From the NCBI GenBank assembly GCA_964422365.1, contig CAYRAV010000006.1, forward strand, positions 19,221 through 83,220: DNA of 64,000 nt, in the 5' to 3' direction. Each line of letters begins with the position of its first letter. The stretch's first letter is position 1. Positions 44,562 through 53,576 of the stretch are shown here, in pieces. The position numbers and the translations under genes were made by a program. Source of the stretch: CAYRAV01 sp964422365. GTDB taxonomy: Bacteria; Bacillota; Clostridia; Lachnospirales; Lachnospiraceae. Under the pieces are notes generated by a model. That model was not told where the DNA came from and searched no databases. It saw nothing but the letters and a program-made list of their open reading frames with translations.

Positions 44562-45290
44562 CTAAACTTCCATACCAGAACAATATTTTTCCCATAATCC
44601 TTTTTTGGGAACATTGACAAATTTCATTTTCTTTTTTGTTTTTGGATGAATAAATTCCAATGAATATGCATATAACATCAATGGGATTTTCATACCTTGT
44701 CTTTTTTCTGTTTCTTCTGTTTCCTGGCTGTTATATTTTCTATCTCCTAACAGTCCTCCTGTATGTGCACTCATCTGTACCCGGATCTGGTGATGTCTTC
44801 CTGTTAGCAATTGTACTTTAATTAAGGTATTCTTATCTATTGTTTTTAGGGATTCATAATATAATTCCGCCCTTTTTGCATCTTTTTCCTTTTGAGATAC
44901 TACTTTTGAAGTGTTTGTCCTGCCATCTTTTTTCAGATAATCTGACAATAGAATCCGTTTTCCCCTCTCTTTTGACAAATCTTTTGTCACTACCGCCAGA
45001 TACTTTTTCTCTATAGAATGATTACTTATCTGTCTGCTCAGCTCCTTTGCGGCAAATGGCGTTTTGGCATAAACCATCACCCCGCCTACAGGACGGTCTA
45101 AACGATGTATTACTGCAATATATGGCACTACTTTTTCTGTTCCTTCTTTATTTTCCTTTTCAAATACATAGTTTTTCAACATATTTACCATATCAGAGGT
45201 ACTGGATTTATCTGGTTGGCTTGGAACACCAACAGGTTTTTCACACACAATGATATGTGCATCTTCGTATAGAATATTTATCTTTGTCAT
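44562..45290 (-). CDS. RluA-family pseudouridine synthase
   Basis: 242 residues. INILYEDAHIIVCEKPVGVP at the N-terminus and the catalytic AVIHRLDRPVGGVMVYAKT (active-site Asp in HRLD) identify the family; LLTGRHHQIRVQMSAHTGGL is the second hallmark. There is no S4 domain, so it is a short form. It isomerises uridine in rRNA or tRNA; the exact site cannot be predicted. The start at 45290 follows AAGGTG by six bases. It lies 23 bp downstream of the response regulator gene and may be part of that transcript. Confidence 0.9.
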   Translation of the reverse strand: MTKINILYEDAHIIVCEKPVGVPSQPDKSSTSDMVNMLKNYVFEKENKEGTEKVVPYIAVIHRLDRPVGGVMVYAKTPFAAKELSRQISNHSIEKKYLAVVTKDLSKERGKRILLSDYLKKDGRTNTSKVVSQKEKDAKRAELYYESLKTIDKNTLIKVQLLTGRHHQIRVQMSAHTGGLLGDRKYNSQETEETEKRQGMKIPLMLYAYSLEFIHPKTKKKMKFVNVPKKGLWEKYCSGMEV

Positions 45291-45313
45291 TATTTGCACC
45301 TTTTTTCGTATTT

Positions 45314-46003
45314 TTACATCTTGAAGCGATATCCTACTCCCCATATCGTTTCAATATATTGTGGTTTTGATGTATTTGCCTCAATTTTTTCCCTGATTTT
45401 TTTTATATGCACTGTAACAGTGGCAATATCCCCCACCGATTCCATATCCCAGATTTCACGAAACAACTCTTCTTTTGTAAATACATGATTAGGATTTTCT
45501 GCAAGGAATGTAAGCAGGTCAAATTCTTTTGTGGTAAAAATCTTTTCCTCTCCATTTAAATAGACTCTTCTTGCCGTCTTGTCAATTTTAATGCCGCGAA
45601 TCTCTATCATTTCATTTTGTTTGATACCAGTTCCAACTAACCGTTCATATCGTGCCAGATGAGCTTTCACTCTAGCCACCAGCTCACTTGGGCTAAATGG
45701 CTTTGTCATATAATCATCTGCTCCAAGTCCTAATCCTCTGATTTTGTCAATGTCATCCTTTTTAGCAGAAACCATGATAATAGGAATATTTTTTATTTCT
45801 CTGATTCGTCTACAGATTTCAAAACCATCTACATTTGGCAGCATCAAATCCAAAATGACCAAATCAAATTCTTCTGTAGCTGCACGTTCTAATCCAGCAT
45901 TTCCAGTATTTTCTATCAATACCTCAAAATCACTTAATTCCAGATAATCCTTTTCCAGTTCTGCTATCGCTTCTTCATCTTCTATAATCAATATTCTTGC
46001 CAT
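45314..46003 (-). CDS. OmpR-family response regulator
   Basis: 229 residues. The receiver domain has phospho-acceptor D52 (VILDLMLPNVDG) with the acidic pair E8/D9 and a Lys near 103 (YMTKPFSPSEL). The C-terminal winged helix (TKEFDLLTFLAENPNHVFTK, SVGDIATVTVHIKKIREKIE) binds DNA. It lies three bases after its sensor kinase gene, making a two-component pair. AGGAGG precedes the ATG. No clear target is visible; the 69-bp direct repeat upstream of the kinase could be an autoregulatory site. Confidence 0.94.
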   Translation of the reverse strand: MARILIIEDEEAIAELEKDYLELSDFEVLIENTGNAGLERAATEEFDLVILDLMLPNVDGFEICRRIREIKNIPIIMVSAKKDDIDKIRGLGLGADDYMTKPFSPSELVARVKAHLARYERLVGTGIKQNEMIEIRGIKIDKTARRVYLNGEEKIFTTKEFDLLTFLAENPNHVFTKEELFREIWDMESVGDIATVTVHIKKIREKIEANTSKPQYIETIWGVGYRFKM

Positions 46004-46006
46004 TCC

Positions 46007-47662
46007 TTACTTCCTCCTATTTTCCTCCATTTTTCTTTCTAAATTTTTCTTATTTTCTTCTACATCTTTCAGATTGCTTTTTGCATATTTATTTTTTGCA
46101 AAGAAATTCTTCAAACCGCTTTCTAATGCTGCCTGTTCTGCTTCTTGTTCCCTTCTGCGTTTCATTTCTTCAAAACAATCTTTCGATTTCTTTAAAGTAA
46201 AACAAATACTGGTTCCAACGCCTTCTCTGCTTTCTGCCCATATATTTCCGCCCAGTGCTTCAATAATTTTCTTAGAAATTGCCAATCCTAAACCACTGCC
46301 TCCAGTAGCTGAACTTCTTGAAGAATCTGCCCGGTAAAAGCGGTCAAAAATAAATGGCAGATCTTCTTTGGGAACTCCTCTTCCATTATCTTCAAACTGT
46401 ACTTTTACAAATTTTTCGTCATCCATAATACGAATATTTATAATGCCTTTTTTCTTATCCATATATTTTACTGCATTACCTACAATATTATTAATGACAC
46501 GTTTCAGCTGTTCTGCATCCACCTGTACCATTAATGATTTATCTGTATAATTAAAATATCCAAGTTCTATATTTTTCACTTCTAAATCCAGTGTAATCTC
46601 ACTGATACAATCTGAAAAATACTGATTCAAATTCAAGTTAACAAAAGTATATGGCATTGTATTATTATCAATTTTGGAATAGAATGATAGCTCATCTACG
46701 AGTACAGTCATTGCATTTGCCTTTTGATGAATGGTTTTTAAATATTTCTCCATTTTCTCCGGTGTATCTGCCACACCATCCATAATGCCCTCTGTATAGC
46801 CTTCAATAGCGGTCAGAGGAGTCTTTAAATCATGGGAAATATTGCTAATCAGTTCTCTCATTTCTACTTCATATCCAAGTCTTACCTCTATCAGTTCCTT
46901 TAAACGTTTTCTCATTTCCTCAAAATCACTGCAAAGCATACCTATCTCATCATCACTGTTAACCTCTATGGAAAAATTAAGGTTTCCATCACGCATACGA
47001 TGGGTTGCCGTCCTTAAAACATTCAACGGTTTTACCATACCACTGTAAATCCACCATGTCAATATAGAGGCTGTAAAGCAGATGATCAAAATAAATGCTG
47101 CTATACATTGTATCAAAAGCATACGGATTTTGGGAACAATATTAAAAATTTTCGTCACAATAAATATGCTGCCGTGGCTTCCATCCGAAAAATTGAAATC
47201 CTGTTGTTTGATTAGAAACGGCTCTTCTCCTCCAATATACAGTCCGGCTTCCACACCTCCTGTATATGTCCCATATGCCGGAAAACGTTCTTTTATATTT
47301 CCTGATAGATTATCCTCACCTTCATAAACAAAGGAAGTGGCCTTTCTTACTACTAAAAAAGAATATTTTTTTTGCAGTTTTTCATTGACACCATTTACAT
47401 AATCTTGATCCAAAAAACGATTCGGATTTACCTTTGCCGTATTTTTTATCTCATCAAATATTTCTTGTGTATTACGGTTTAGAATCTGGACAGGATTAGA
47501 CAAAGACACTACTACATCTGTTTGTATTGTACCATCCTCATTAGCAGTATCTAACGCTCCTACTTGCATACTCACTATCATAGTCAACACAACTGCTAAC
47601 AATATAACTGGAATTAATATAATAATTAAAAATGCAGTAATTAATCTTCCTCTTATCTTCAT
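46007..47662 (-). CDS. Membrane sensor histidine kinase
   Basis: 551 residues. Two membrane helices (about 8-32 and 182-205) bracket an outer sensor of roughly 150 residues. Then HAMP, HisKA with H277 (LISNISHDLKTPLTAIEGY) and a catalytic domain (VINNIVGNAVKYMD, FEDNGRGVPKED, GGSGLGLAISKKI). It ends in an unusually long, charged coiled tail of about 60 residues (EEMKRRREQEAEQAALESGL and on). It partners the response regulator three bases downstream. The start at 47662 is preferred to 47674 on spacing. Confidence 0.93.
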   Translation of the reverse strand: MKIRGRLITAFLIIILIPVILLAVVLTMIVSMQVGALDTANEDGTIQTDVVVSLSNPVQILNRNTQEIFDEIKNTAKVNPNRFLDQDYVNGVNEKLQKKYSFLVVRKATSFVYEGEDNLSGNIKERFPAYGTYTGGVEAGLYIGGEEPFLIKQQDFNFSDGSHGSIFIVTKIFNIVPKIRMLLIQCIAAFILIICFTASILTWWIYSGMVKPLNVLRTATHRMRDGNLNFSIEVNSDDEIGMLCSDFEEMRKRLKELIEVRLGYEVEMRELISNISHDLKTPLTAIEGYTEGIMDGVADTPEKMEKYLKTIHQKANAMTVLVDELSFYSKIDNNTMPYTFVNLNLNQYFSDCISEITLDLEVKNIELGYFNYTDKSLMVQVDAEQLKRVINNIVGNAVKYMDKKKGIINIRIMDDEKFVKVQFEDNGRGVPKEDLPFIFDRFYRADSSRSSATGGSGLGLAISKKIIEALGGNIWAESREGVGTSICFTLKKSKDCFEEMKRRREQEAEQAALESGLKNFFAKNKYAKSNLKDVEENKKNLERKMEENRRK

Positions 47663-47719
47663 GCCTGATCCCATTCCTATGTTTTATTTTTCTAAATTGA
47701 AAGTGTTTCCTTTGTATCG

Positions 47720-47880
47720 CTCGCTAAGTGCTCTGATATATATTCTCACTAGTCTCGAAAATACCTCGCCAAGTGTTCATATTATATCCGTTTACTAAGC
47801 TCGTTTAAGACCTCGCTAAGTGCTCTGATATATATTCTCACTAGTCTCGAAAATACCTCGCCAAGTGTTCATATTATATC
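47720..47880. repeat. Perfect 69-bp direct repeat, two copies
   Basis: Copies at 47720-47788 and 47812-47880 are identical, beginning CTCGCTAAGTGCTCTGATAT and ending CCAAGTGTTCATATTATATC, separated by 23 bp. Each unit contains two near-identical cores, CTCGCTAAGTG and CTCGCCAAGTG. It lies just upstream of the kinase/regulator pair. Confidence 0.85.
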
Positions 47881-48162
47881 ATATTTACTTATGGTTTACA
47901 CGTAAAGTACTGTGAATTTTTATAAAGTTTTTATAAACGCAAATGCGGATTGATTTTGTTATTTCAATTACTTTTCTGCTGACAATATATATTCTGATTT
48001 TGTTTTGTTGACCATAACCAAAAGGACACTCTCTAAAATTTCTTTATTTGAATATAGGAACACTAAACTTCATATCTTTCCAAAACTTCCCGAAACGTAA
48101 TTTCACACCATTTCTGCACCCGCCGACTGTAACCCAAAACTAAAACCAGTATAAATTTCCTC

Positions 48163-48191
48163 TTGACGTATTGCTCATAACAGTGTATGCT
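48163..48191 (+). promoter_or_regulatory. Promoter of the SAM-riboswitch-metK transcript
   Basis: TTGACG (48163-48168), 17 bp, TATGCT (48186-48191). The riboswitch begins about 40 nt downstream. Confidence 0.7.
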
Positions 48192-48231
48192 AGGTAATGT
48201 AAATACAAGTTAATATTCTAATTTATTATTT

Positions 48232-48327
48232 CTCTTATTCAGAGTGGTGGAGAGTGAAGGCTCTGAGAAACCACGGCAACCCCTAAACGGAAGGTGCCAA
48301 TCTCAGCGAGTAATCGAACAATAAGAG
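48232..48327 (+). promoter_or_regulatory. SAM-I (S-box) riboswitch
   Basis: P1 pairs CTCTTATT with AATAAGAG. The core sequences AGAGTGGTGGAGAGTGAAGG, GAAACCACGGCAACC and GGAAGGTGCCAATCTCAGCG match the SAM-I consensus. It controls metK by transcription termination: the terminator follows at 48354. High SAM should stabilise the aptamer and lower expression of the SAM-making enzyme. Confidence 0.93.
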
Positions 48328-48353
48328 GATTTGATACAAGCAAAACACTCAAG

Positions 48354-48386
48354 TCCATCTTATTTCGATAAGATGGATTTTTTGTT
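48354..48386 (+). terminator. Riboswitch-controlled terminator
   Basis: TCCATCTTAT, UUCG-type loop TTCG, ATAAGATGGA, then TTTTTTTG. It is the expression platform of the S-box. Confidence 0.9.
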
Positions 48387-48527
48387 ATAATTCAGCCAGC
48401 TAACCTCTTTTTTGTTCAGAATATACATTCTGGCAATTATGTATGGCATGGCCAATAGCAGCCTTTTGGGAATTTTTGAGAAATGATAGAATTGGAAAGC
48501 ATTTTTAACACAAGGAGGATCATACAA

Positions 48528-49715
48528 ATGGAGAAATTATTATTTACATCAGAATCTGTTACAGAAGGACACCCTGACAAAATCTGTGACCAGATTTCTG
48601 ATGCAGTATTAGATGCTTTATTAGAACAGGACCCTATGAGCCGCGTTGCCTGCGAAACATCTATTACAACAGGACTTGTTCTTGTTATGGGTGAGGTGAC
48701 AACAAGCGGCTATGTTGACATTCAAAAAATTGTCCGCGATACAATCCGCCAGATTGGATATGACCAGTCCGATAAAGGTTTTGATGCCAACACATGTGGT
48801 GTTATTGTTGCACTTGATGAACAATCTTCTGATATAGCCATGGGAGTAGACAAAGCACTAGAAGCTCGTGAAAAGACAATGAGCGATGCAGAAATTGAAG
48901 CCATTGGTGCTGGTGACCAAGGTATGATGTTTGGATTTGCTACAGATGAAACAGAAGAATTTATGCCTTATCCAATTGCATTGGCACACAAATTAACACA
49001 TAAGTTATCTGAAGTAAGAAAAAATGGTACTCTTCCATATCTGCGCCCTGATGGAAAATCGCAGGTAACTGTAGAATATGATAAAGATGGAAAACCAATT
49101 CATCTAAACGCTGTAGTTCTATCTACACAACATGCAGAAAATATTACACAGGAGCAAATTCATGCGGATATTAAAAAGCATATCTTTGATGCAGTTCTTC
49201 CAAAGGAATTAGTGGATGAGAATACAAAATTCTTCATCAATCCAACAGGCCGTTTTGTTATCGGTGGTCCTAATGGTGACAGCGGTTTAACAGGGCGTAA
49301 AATCATTGTGGACACCTACGGCGGATATGCCCGTCATGGCGGCGGGGCATTCTCTGGAAAAGACTGTACCAAAGTGGACCGTTCTGCTGCTTATGCTGCA
49401 CGTTATGTAGCAAAAAATATTGTTGCTGCCGGTCTTGCAAAACGCTGTGAAATTCAATTGTCTTATGCCATCGGTGTTGCACAGCCTACCTCCATTATGG
49501 TTGATACAATGGGCACAGGCAAATTGAGTGATGAAAAATTGGTTGAAATTATTCGTGAAAACTTTGACCTGCGCCCAGCAGGTATTATCAAAATGCTAAA
49601 TCTTAGAAGGCCAATCTACAAACAAACAGCCGCTTATGGGCATTTTGGACGTCTGGATTTGGATTTGCCTTGGGAAGCAACTGATAAAGTAGAGTTGTTA
49701 AAGAAATATTTATAA
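48528..49715 (+). CDS. metK: S-adenosylmethionine synthetase
   Basis: 395 residues. MEKLLFTSESVTEGHPDKIC at the N-terminus, GAGDQGMMFGFA, and the phosphate loop region FSGKDCTKVDRSAAYAARYV are all family hallmarks. It makes SAM from methionine and ATP. The start at 48528 follows AGGAGG; an upstream frame from 48483 has no site. It is controlled by a SAM-I riboswitch and is the only rightward housekeeping gene in the right half of the window. Confidence 0.97.
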   Translation: MEKLLFTSESVTEGHPDKICDQISDAVLDALLEQDPMSRVACETSITTGLVLVMGEVTTSGYVDIQKIVRDTIRQIGYDQSDKGFDANTCGVIVALDEQSSDIAMGVDKALEAREKTMSDAEIEAIGAGDQGMMFGFATDETEEFMPYPIALAHKLTHKLSEVRKNGTLPYLRPDGKSQVTVEYDKDGKPIHLNAVVLSTQHAENITQEQIHADIKKHIFDAVLPKELVDENTKFFINPTGRFVIGGPNGDSGLTGRKIIVDTYGGYARHGGGAFSGKDCTKVDRSAAYAARYVAKNIVAAGLAKRCEIQLSYAIGVAQPTSIMVDTMGTGKLSDEKLVEIIRENFDLRPAGIIKMLNLRRPIYKQTAAYGHFGRLDLDLPWEATDKVELLKKYL

Positions 49716-50055
49716 ATCCTACATAAAACAGAATATACTGCTTCCACAAATGCAAGTGCAGCGGTCGCTATGCCGAAGTTTGGGGAGTAATACTATTTTA
49801 AGAAAATAATAAAATGGGCAGCTATCTTTCACGGTTCTTTCTGTACTTTGGGTACCCGCATGTTTCCTAAATTTGCTGTAAGCTATCAAATTAGCTTAGT
49901 AGAGCAAAACGGAAATAGCGAAGTTACCCAAACATCAGAAAGAACCTCTTTCACAAAGCTGCCCATTTTTATTTCAGAATATAAATACTCCTTAATACAT
50001 TATAATTTATTCGCAAGAATAGAAGTATATCACAGAATATCCCAAAAAATCCTCC
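49716..50055. other. Intergenic region with rod-shaped hairpin
   Basis: No gene between metK and the M3 peptidase gene. Most of the interval is the long imperfect hairpin at 49815-49970. Confidence 0.6.
49815..49970 (+). ncRNA. Long rod-like hairpin, possible structured RNA or double terminator
   Basis: Six nested stems can be drawn: 9 bp (TGGGCAGCT/AGCTGCCCA), 11 bp (GGTTCTTTCTG/CAGAAAGAACC), 8 bp (TTTGGGTA/TACCCAAA), then TTTCC/GGAAA, TTTGCT/AGCAAA and TAAGCTA/TAGCTTA. It ends in TTTTT on the + strand and has a T-rich end on the - strand. The internal loop after the first stem carries the same octamer TCTTTCAC on both sides. Most simply it is a bidirectional terminator for metK and the convergent peptidase gene; its length of about 150 nt is unusual. 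Confidence 0.5.
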
Positions 50056-51990
50056 TTAATCCTCCGTTGTATCTCTTCTTCTTCGGACAATTACCAAAAC
50101 AATAGCCAGTAACAGTAATATCAAAACCCCAATTGCACCAACTGTAACCAACATTCCATTCTGTTTTTGGGGTACCTGATTATTTTGAATATTTTCCACA
50201 GTTTCTACTGTTTCTTCTTTGCCCCCGATTCCCAGACATTCTGATTCTATTGCATCCGCCAGCTCTTTTATATATTTTTCTGAAAAAATATTCTGTAATC
50301 CGTTTTCTTCTAATTCTTTGCTAAATTCTGTATTGCCATCTGCTTTTGCCAGTTTCAGATAAATTTCTACCGCCTTATCTTTATCTTCTAATGACAATTT
50401 CCATATATCAAATGCTCCTAATGCAGAAGTTGCATAACTGATATAGTACAATGGCGACTGGAATGTATGGCTTACATCTACCCAGCTATATGCTTCATCC
50501 AAATTATCATAACATGGATAACCATAACTATCCTCTATAGTCCGCATCAACTGATTCATTTCCTTTAAAGACATTTCCGGATTTTCATAAACTCCTACCT
50601 GAAATTCATCATAAATACAGCCATCAATCACAGAACCTAACATATCAATAAATTGCATCTTTTCAATTGAATCTGCACCCTCTCCATATAACTCATCAAA
50701 ATAATCTAAAAATAGCATTTCGAGTCCCTGAGAATGTACTTCTGCCAAGTCTAGAGAGGTTCCATCATAAAATGCCGATTCGTCTGTCTGATAGAAATTA
50801 TTATAATGTCCAAACTCATGTATTAATGTTTTCATATCCCAGTAATTTCCGTATGGTTTATAGAAAATAAATGGTGCATCATATTGTGAAAGCTCTGTTG
50901 TATAGCCAATCTCCATTTTTGTATCTTCATCTGAAATATCATACAAATGATGCTTTGTCATATACTCATATGCTGGTGTTAGTTCTTTTGAAAGTTTTTC
51001 TGCATATATTCCAAGATTATTGATAATTTCCTCTTCTGTGAAACTGGTGCTCCTCAATACTTTCTGGTCTTCCGTTGTCCATTCCATCTGCATCTGCATC
51101 CATATAGGGGCCAGATAATCCCTCACATATTCATACAATTCTTCTGTATCCTTTGTACTATAATCCCTATCATAGCCCTTTTCATAAGCAAAATCTGCGT
51201 AATTATCATATCCATAAGTTTTTGCAAGCTGGGTTCTTACTTTTACCAGTTGTACAAAAATCTTTCCTGCTGCGTCATTCTTTTTCTTTTGGAGCTGAGT
51301 ATAAATATCTATATATTCCTCATAAGAAAGTGTTTCATCATTATTTAATTTATCCTCTGTCCATTTCGTTCCATCCACCGTTACAGAGTATTTTTTCATA
51401 ATCACAGAATCATAATCCTGTACCAGTTCCCGCTCTTTTTTCGTAATCTTCTTCTGCTTTTCTGTTAATGGCTTATAATCCTTATAGTCCTCAATAACTT
51501 TAGTTCCCACTTTTTGCTCAAGGGCAGATTTGTAATCTGAATGAATGATATCCTTTACAAATACTGCTACCTGATCATTCATTTCCTCACTTAATTCTTT
51601 GCAATAATTCTGCTGCTCCACATAATACTCATTTGTATTATCCTTATAATAATTGATGTCATTAAGCTGCATAGATGTATACATAATATCAAATTCATCC
51701 AATATCTTATCGTATACAGTAAACAATTCTTTTTCCTTACCTGATTTCTTGCAAAGTTTTTCGCCTTTTTTAATTAGTGCATTAAATTTCTCCGGATTGT
51801 ATTTTTCATATTTCATGTCAGCATAATCTATATCTGCATGATTCTCTTCTGTTCCGTCAACAGGCAGTGGTTCATTTTCTATCACAACTGCAGATGCTTG
51901 TATCTTTGTAAAATTTCCTGTGTATCCTGTTGTGGCTGTAAGTGTAACTGCCAAAAACAAAGCAGCCCATTTTCTCATGATTTTATTCAT
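50056..51990 (-). CDS. Secreted, membrane-anchored M3-type zinc peptidase
   Basis: 644 residues. Signal peptide (MRKWAALFLAVTLTATTGYT), a long helical peptidase fold and the zinc motif HEFGH (in LIHEFGHYNNFYQ) with a downstream Glu (LDLAEVHSQGLEM). A C-terminal membrane helix (VTVGAIGVLILLLLAIVLVI) and RRRR complete it, so it is held outside the cell by its C-terminus. Most M3 oligopeptidases are cytoplasmic, so the surface form is notable. The start is ATG 51990, directly after a GTG. It follows the DHHW gene on the same strand. Confidence 0.85.
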   Translation of the reverse strand: MNKIMRKWAALFLAVTLTATTGYTGNFTKIQASAVVIENEPLPVDGTEENHADIDYADMKYEKYNPEKFNALIKKGEKLCKKSGKEKELFTVYDKILDEFDIMYTSMQLNDINYYKDNTNEYYVEQQNYCKELSEEMNDQVAVFVKDIIHSDYKSALEQKVGTKVIEDYKDYKPLTEKQKKITKKERELVQDYDSVIMKKYSVTVDGTKWTEDKLNNDETLSYEEYIDIYTQLQKKKNDAAGKIFVQLVKVRTQLAKTYGYDNYADFAYEKGYDRDYSTKDTEELYEYVRDYLAPIWMQMQMEWTTEDQKVLRSTSFTEEEIINNLGIYAEKLSKELTPAYEYMTKHHLYDISDEDTKMEIGYTTELSQYDAPFIFYKPYGNYWDMKTLIHEFGHYNNFYQTDESAFYDGTSLDLAEVHSQGLEMLFLDYFDELYGEGADSIEKMQFIDMLGSVIDGCIYDEFQVGVYENPEMSLKEMNQLMRTIEDSYGYPCYDNLDEAYSWVDVSHTFQSPLYYISYATSALGAFDIWKLSLEDKDKAVEIYLKLAKADGNTEFSKELEENGLQNIFSEKYIKELADAIESECLGIGGKEETVETVENIQNNQVPQKQNGMLVTVGAIGVLILLLLAIVLVIVRRRRDTTED

Positions 51991-52233
51991 CACTCTGTCT
52001 TTCCTTTCTCCTTATAAAAGAATTCCTTTTGAATGTGTCTGCAAAGTTTAACACCATAATCTGCACCCTGGCTAAGATGTTAATGTTTTCAAATAACAGT
52101 TGTAATACTTTTATTTGAAAAGGCCGTTTTTGCAAAAGTCTATCTTTCTTATTATAGCACAATTTATGTAGTTTTACTAATAATTATTGCTCTTTTCAAC
52201 AATAAAGAGTTACAGTTCAGCCTTCTGTAAATA

Positions 52234-53367
52234 TTAATTTATTAGCTTATGCAGATTAGTTTCCTTAGTAAAATTACTTATTTCATATAAAACAAGAACA
52301 TCTTTCTCTTTTTCTGCTGAAAGCAGACTTAAAACAGATTCATTATAATATCTTAAATCAAGCATTATAATTTTCTGGTAATGTTCTATCAGCATAGGGA
52401 TGAAACAATTTGCAAAAGAATCCTTTATAATAATTAAAGTTTTTTCCTGCTTACTGTTTAGATTAGCTATTTGTGTTATTCCATAGTTCCCGCCAAAAAA
52501 CACTGCATATTTATCCTTTGTAGAAAGCTTTTCCATATCATAAATACTTTCTCGTTTTTCTCCATCACAGATAATCTGCAAGTCTGATGGAATATTTTCT
52601 GGTATCAATAAAGTATCAGGAATTGCATTTTTGTCTAATGACTTTGAATATAATGTACCATAAAATTCATTTGACTTTTCTTGCAAAGCAAAATATTCCA
52701 AAGGGAATATTTCCTGCCCTAATCGTTCCATAAGTGCTTTATACCCTGCATATGCTCCATACATTGTCCAATGATGATCTGTCCGAAAATAGATTTGCTT
52801 CTGCTCTGCCTCTTCTTCTAGCAGTGTACGGATATCAAGCCAGTTTTCTGTTCCAATTACTTCTTTTCCCTGTTCATATTTCGAATCACTGTCATATTCC
52901 ACTGCATATTTTGGAAGCTTATCTTTACAAATAGCCGCAGGAGATGGCACAAGTATGGTAATAATCTGCTCACCCAGCTTTTCCTGCATAGCAGCTACAA
53001 GCCTCAAATTGTTATAGTATCTTTTCTCCTCAAAATCACTGTCTAAAATTTTTTCAAAATAATAATGGTCTTTGCCAAAGTAGACTCCTCCAATATCTTG
53101 TTTTCCCATAATTTTCCCCATTTCTGTGGCAGTCTGCATCCAAAAATCATGATACGGAAACTGGTCATTTGCAACCTGTGTTAACTCTGTCTGTACTTTA
53201 CCACTTTTTACTTCTTTCCAATTTATATCAGAGAACTTAGATAAATATCTATTTTCGTTTTCTGAAAATGTTTTCTGGGGACCAAGAAAAGCAGCGAATC
53301 CTGCTGCAGATAGCATTCCCATTATGCCAATAGAAAAAAATATTGTTTCTATTTTTTGTCTTTTCAT
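52234..53367 (-). CDS. DHHW/AlgX-like acylation partner protein
   Basis: 377 residues. An N-terminal membrane helix (TIFFSIGIMGMLSAAGFAAF) is followed by FSENENRYLSKFSD and the SGNH-like segment. The hallmark FRTDHHWTMYGAYAG (DHHW) is present. DHHW proteins work with MBOAT acyltransferases, as AlgJ/AlgX or DltD do, to acylate a surface polymer. An MBOAT gene lies directly upstream on the same strand. The start at 53367 has GGTG upstream; the GTG and TTG further up are less likely. The perfect palindrome at 53505-53548 lies between the two genes. Confidence 0.83.
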   Translation of the reverse strand: MKRQKIETIFFSIGIMGMLSAAGFAAFLGPQKTFSENENRYLSKFSDINWKEVKSGKVQTELTQVANDQFPYHDFWMQTATEMGKIMGKQDIGGVYFGKDHYYFEKILDSDFEEKRYYNNLRLVAAMQEKLGEQIITILVPSPAAICKDKLPKYAVEYDSDSKYEQGKEVIGTENWLDIRTLLEEEAEQKQIYFRTDHHWTMYGAYAGYKALMERLGQEIFPLEYFALQEKSNEFYGTLYSKSLDKNAIPDTLLIPENIPSDLQIICDGEKRESIYDMEKLSTKDKYAVFFGGNYGITQIANLNSKQEKTLIIIKDSFANCFIPMLIEHYQKIIMLDLRYYNESVLSLLSAEKEKDVLVLYEISNFTKETNLHKLIN

Positions 53368-53504
53368 CTTCTTCACCAAGCCTGCTAAAGATCTATCATA
53401 AAATAATAGTAACTATTTAGAAGATGCCATTCACAAAATGTCGAAATATACCTATTCACTAAAACAAAATATTTCAGTTAATCATTTTGTCATGACAGTT
53501 TCTA

Positions 53505-53548
53505 AAATTTTGTAACAGTTCAGCCTTGGCTGAACTGTTACAAAATTT
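53505..53548. repeat. Perfect 44-bp palindrome of fused family B ends
   Basis: Two 21-nt arms (from AAATTTTGTAACAGTTCAGC plus C) pair perfectly around TT. The arm contains the family B terminal sequence GTAACAGTTCAGCC, so this looks like two element ends joined after loss of the middle. In RNA it would form a very stable hairpin between MBOAT and DHHW. Confidence 0.75.
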
Positions 53549-53576
53549 CTCTTTCTTTTCAGTTTCTGTACTTTTC

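Larger units (their letters stand above)
47663..48231. other. Intergenic region, kinase gene / metK
   Basis: It holds the 69-bp direct repeats (47720-47880), an AT-rich stretch with no gene and the metK promoter. No open frame of note is present. Confidence 0.5.
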
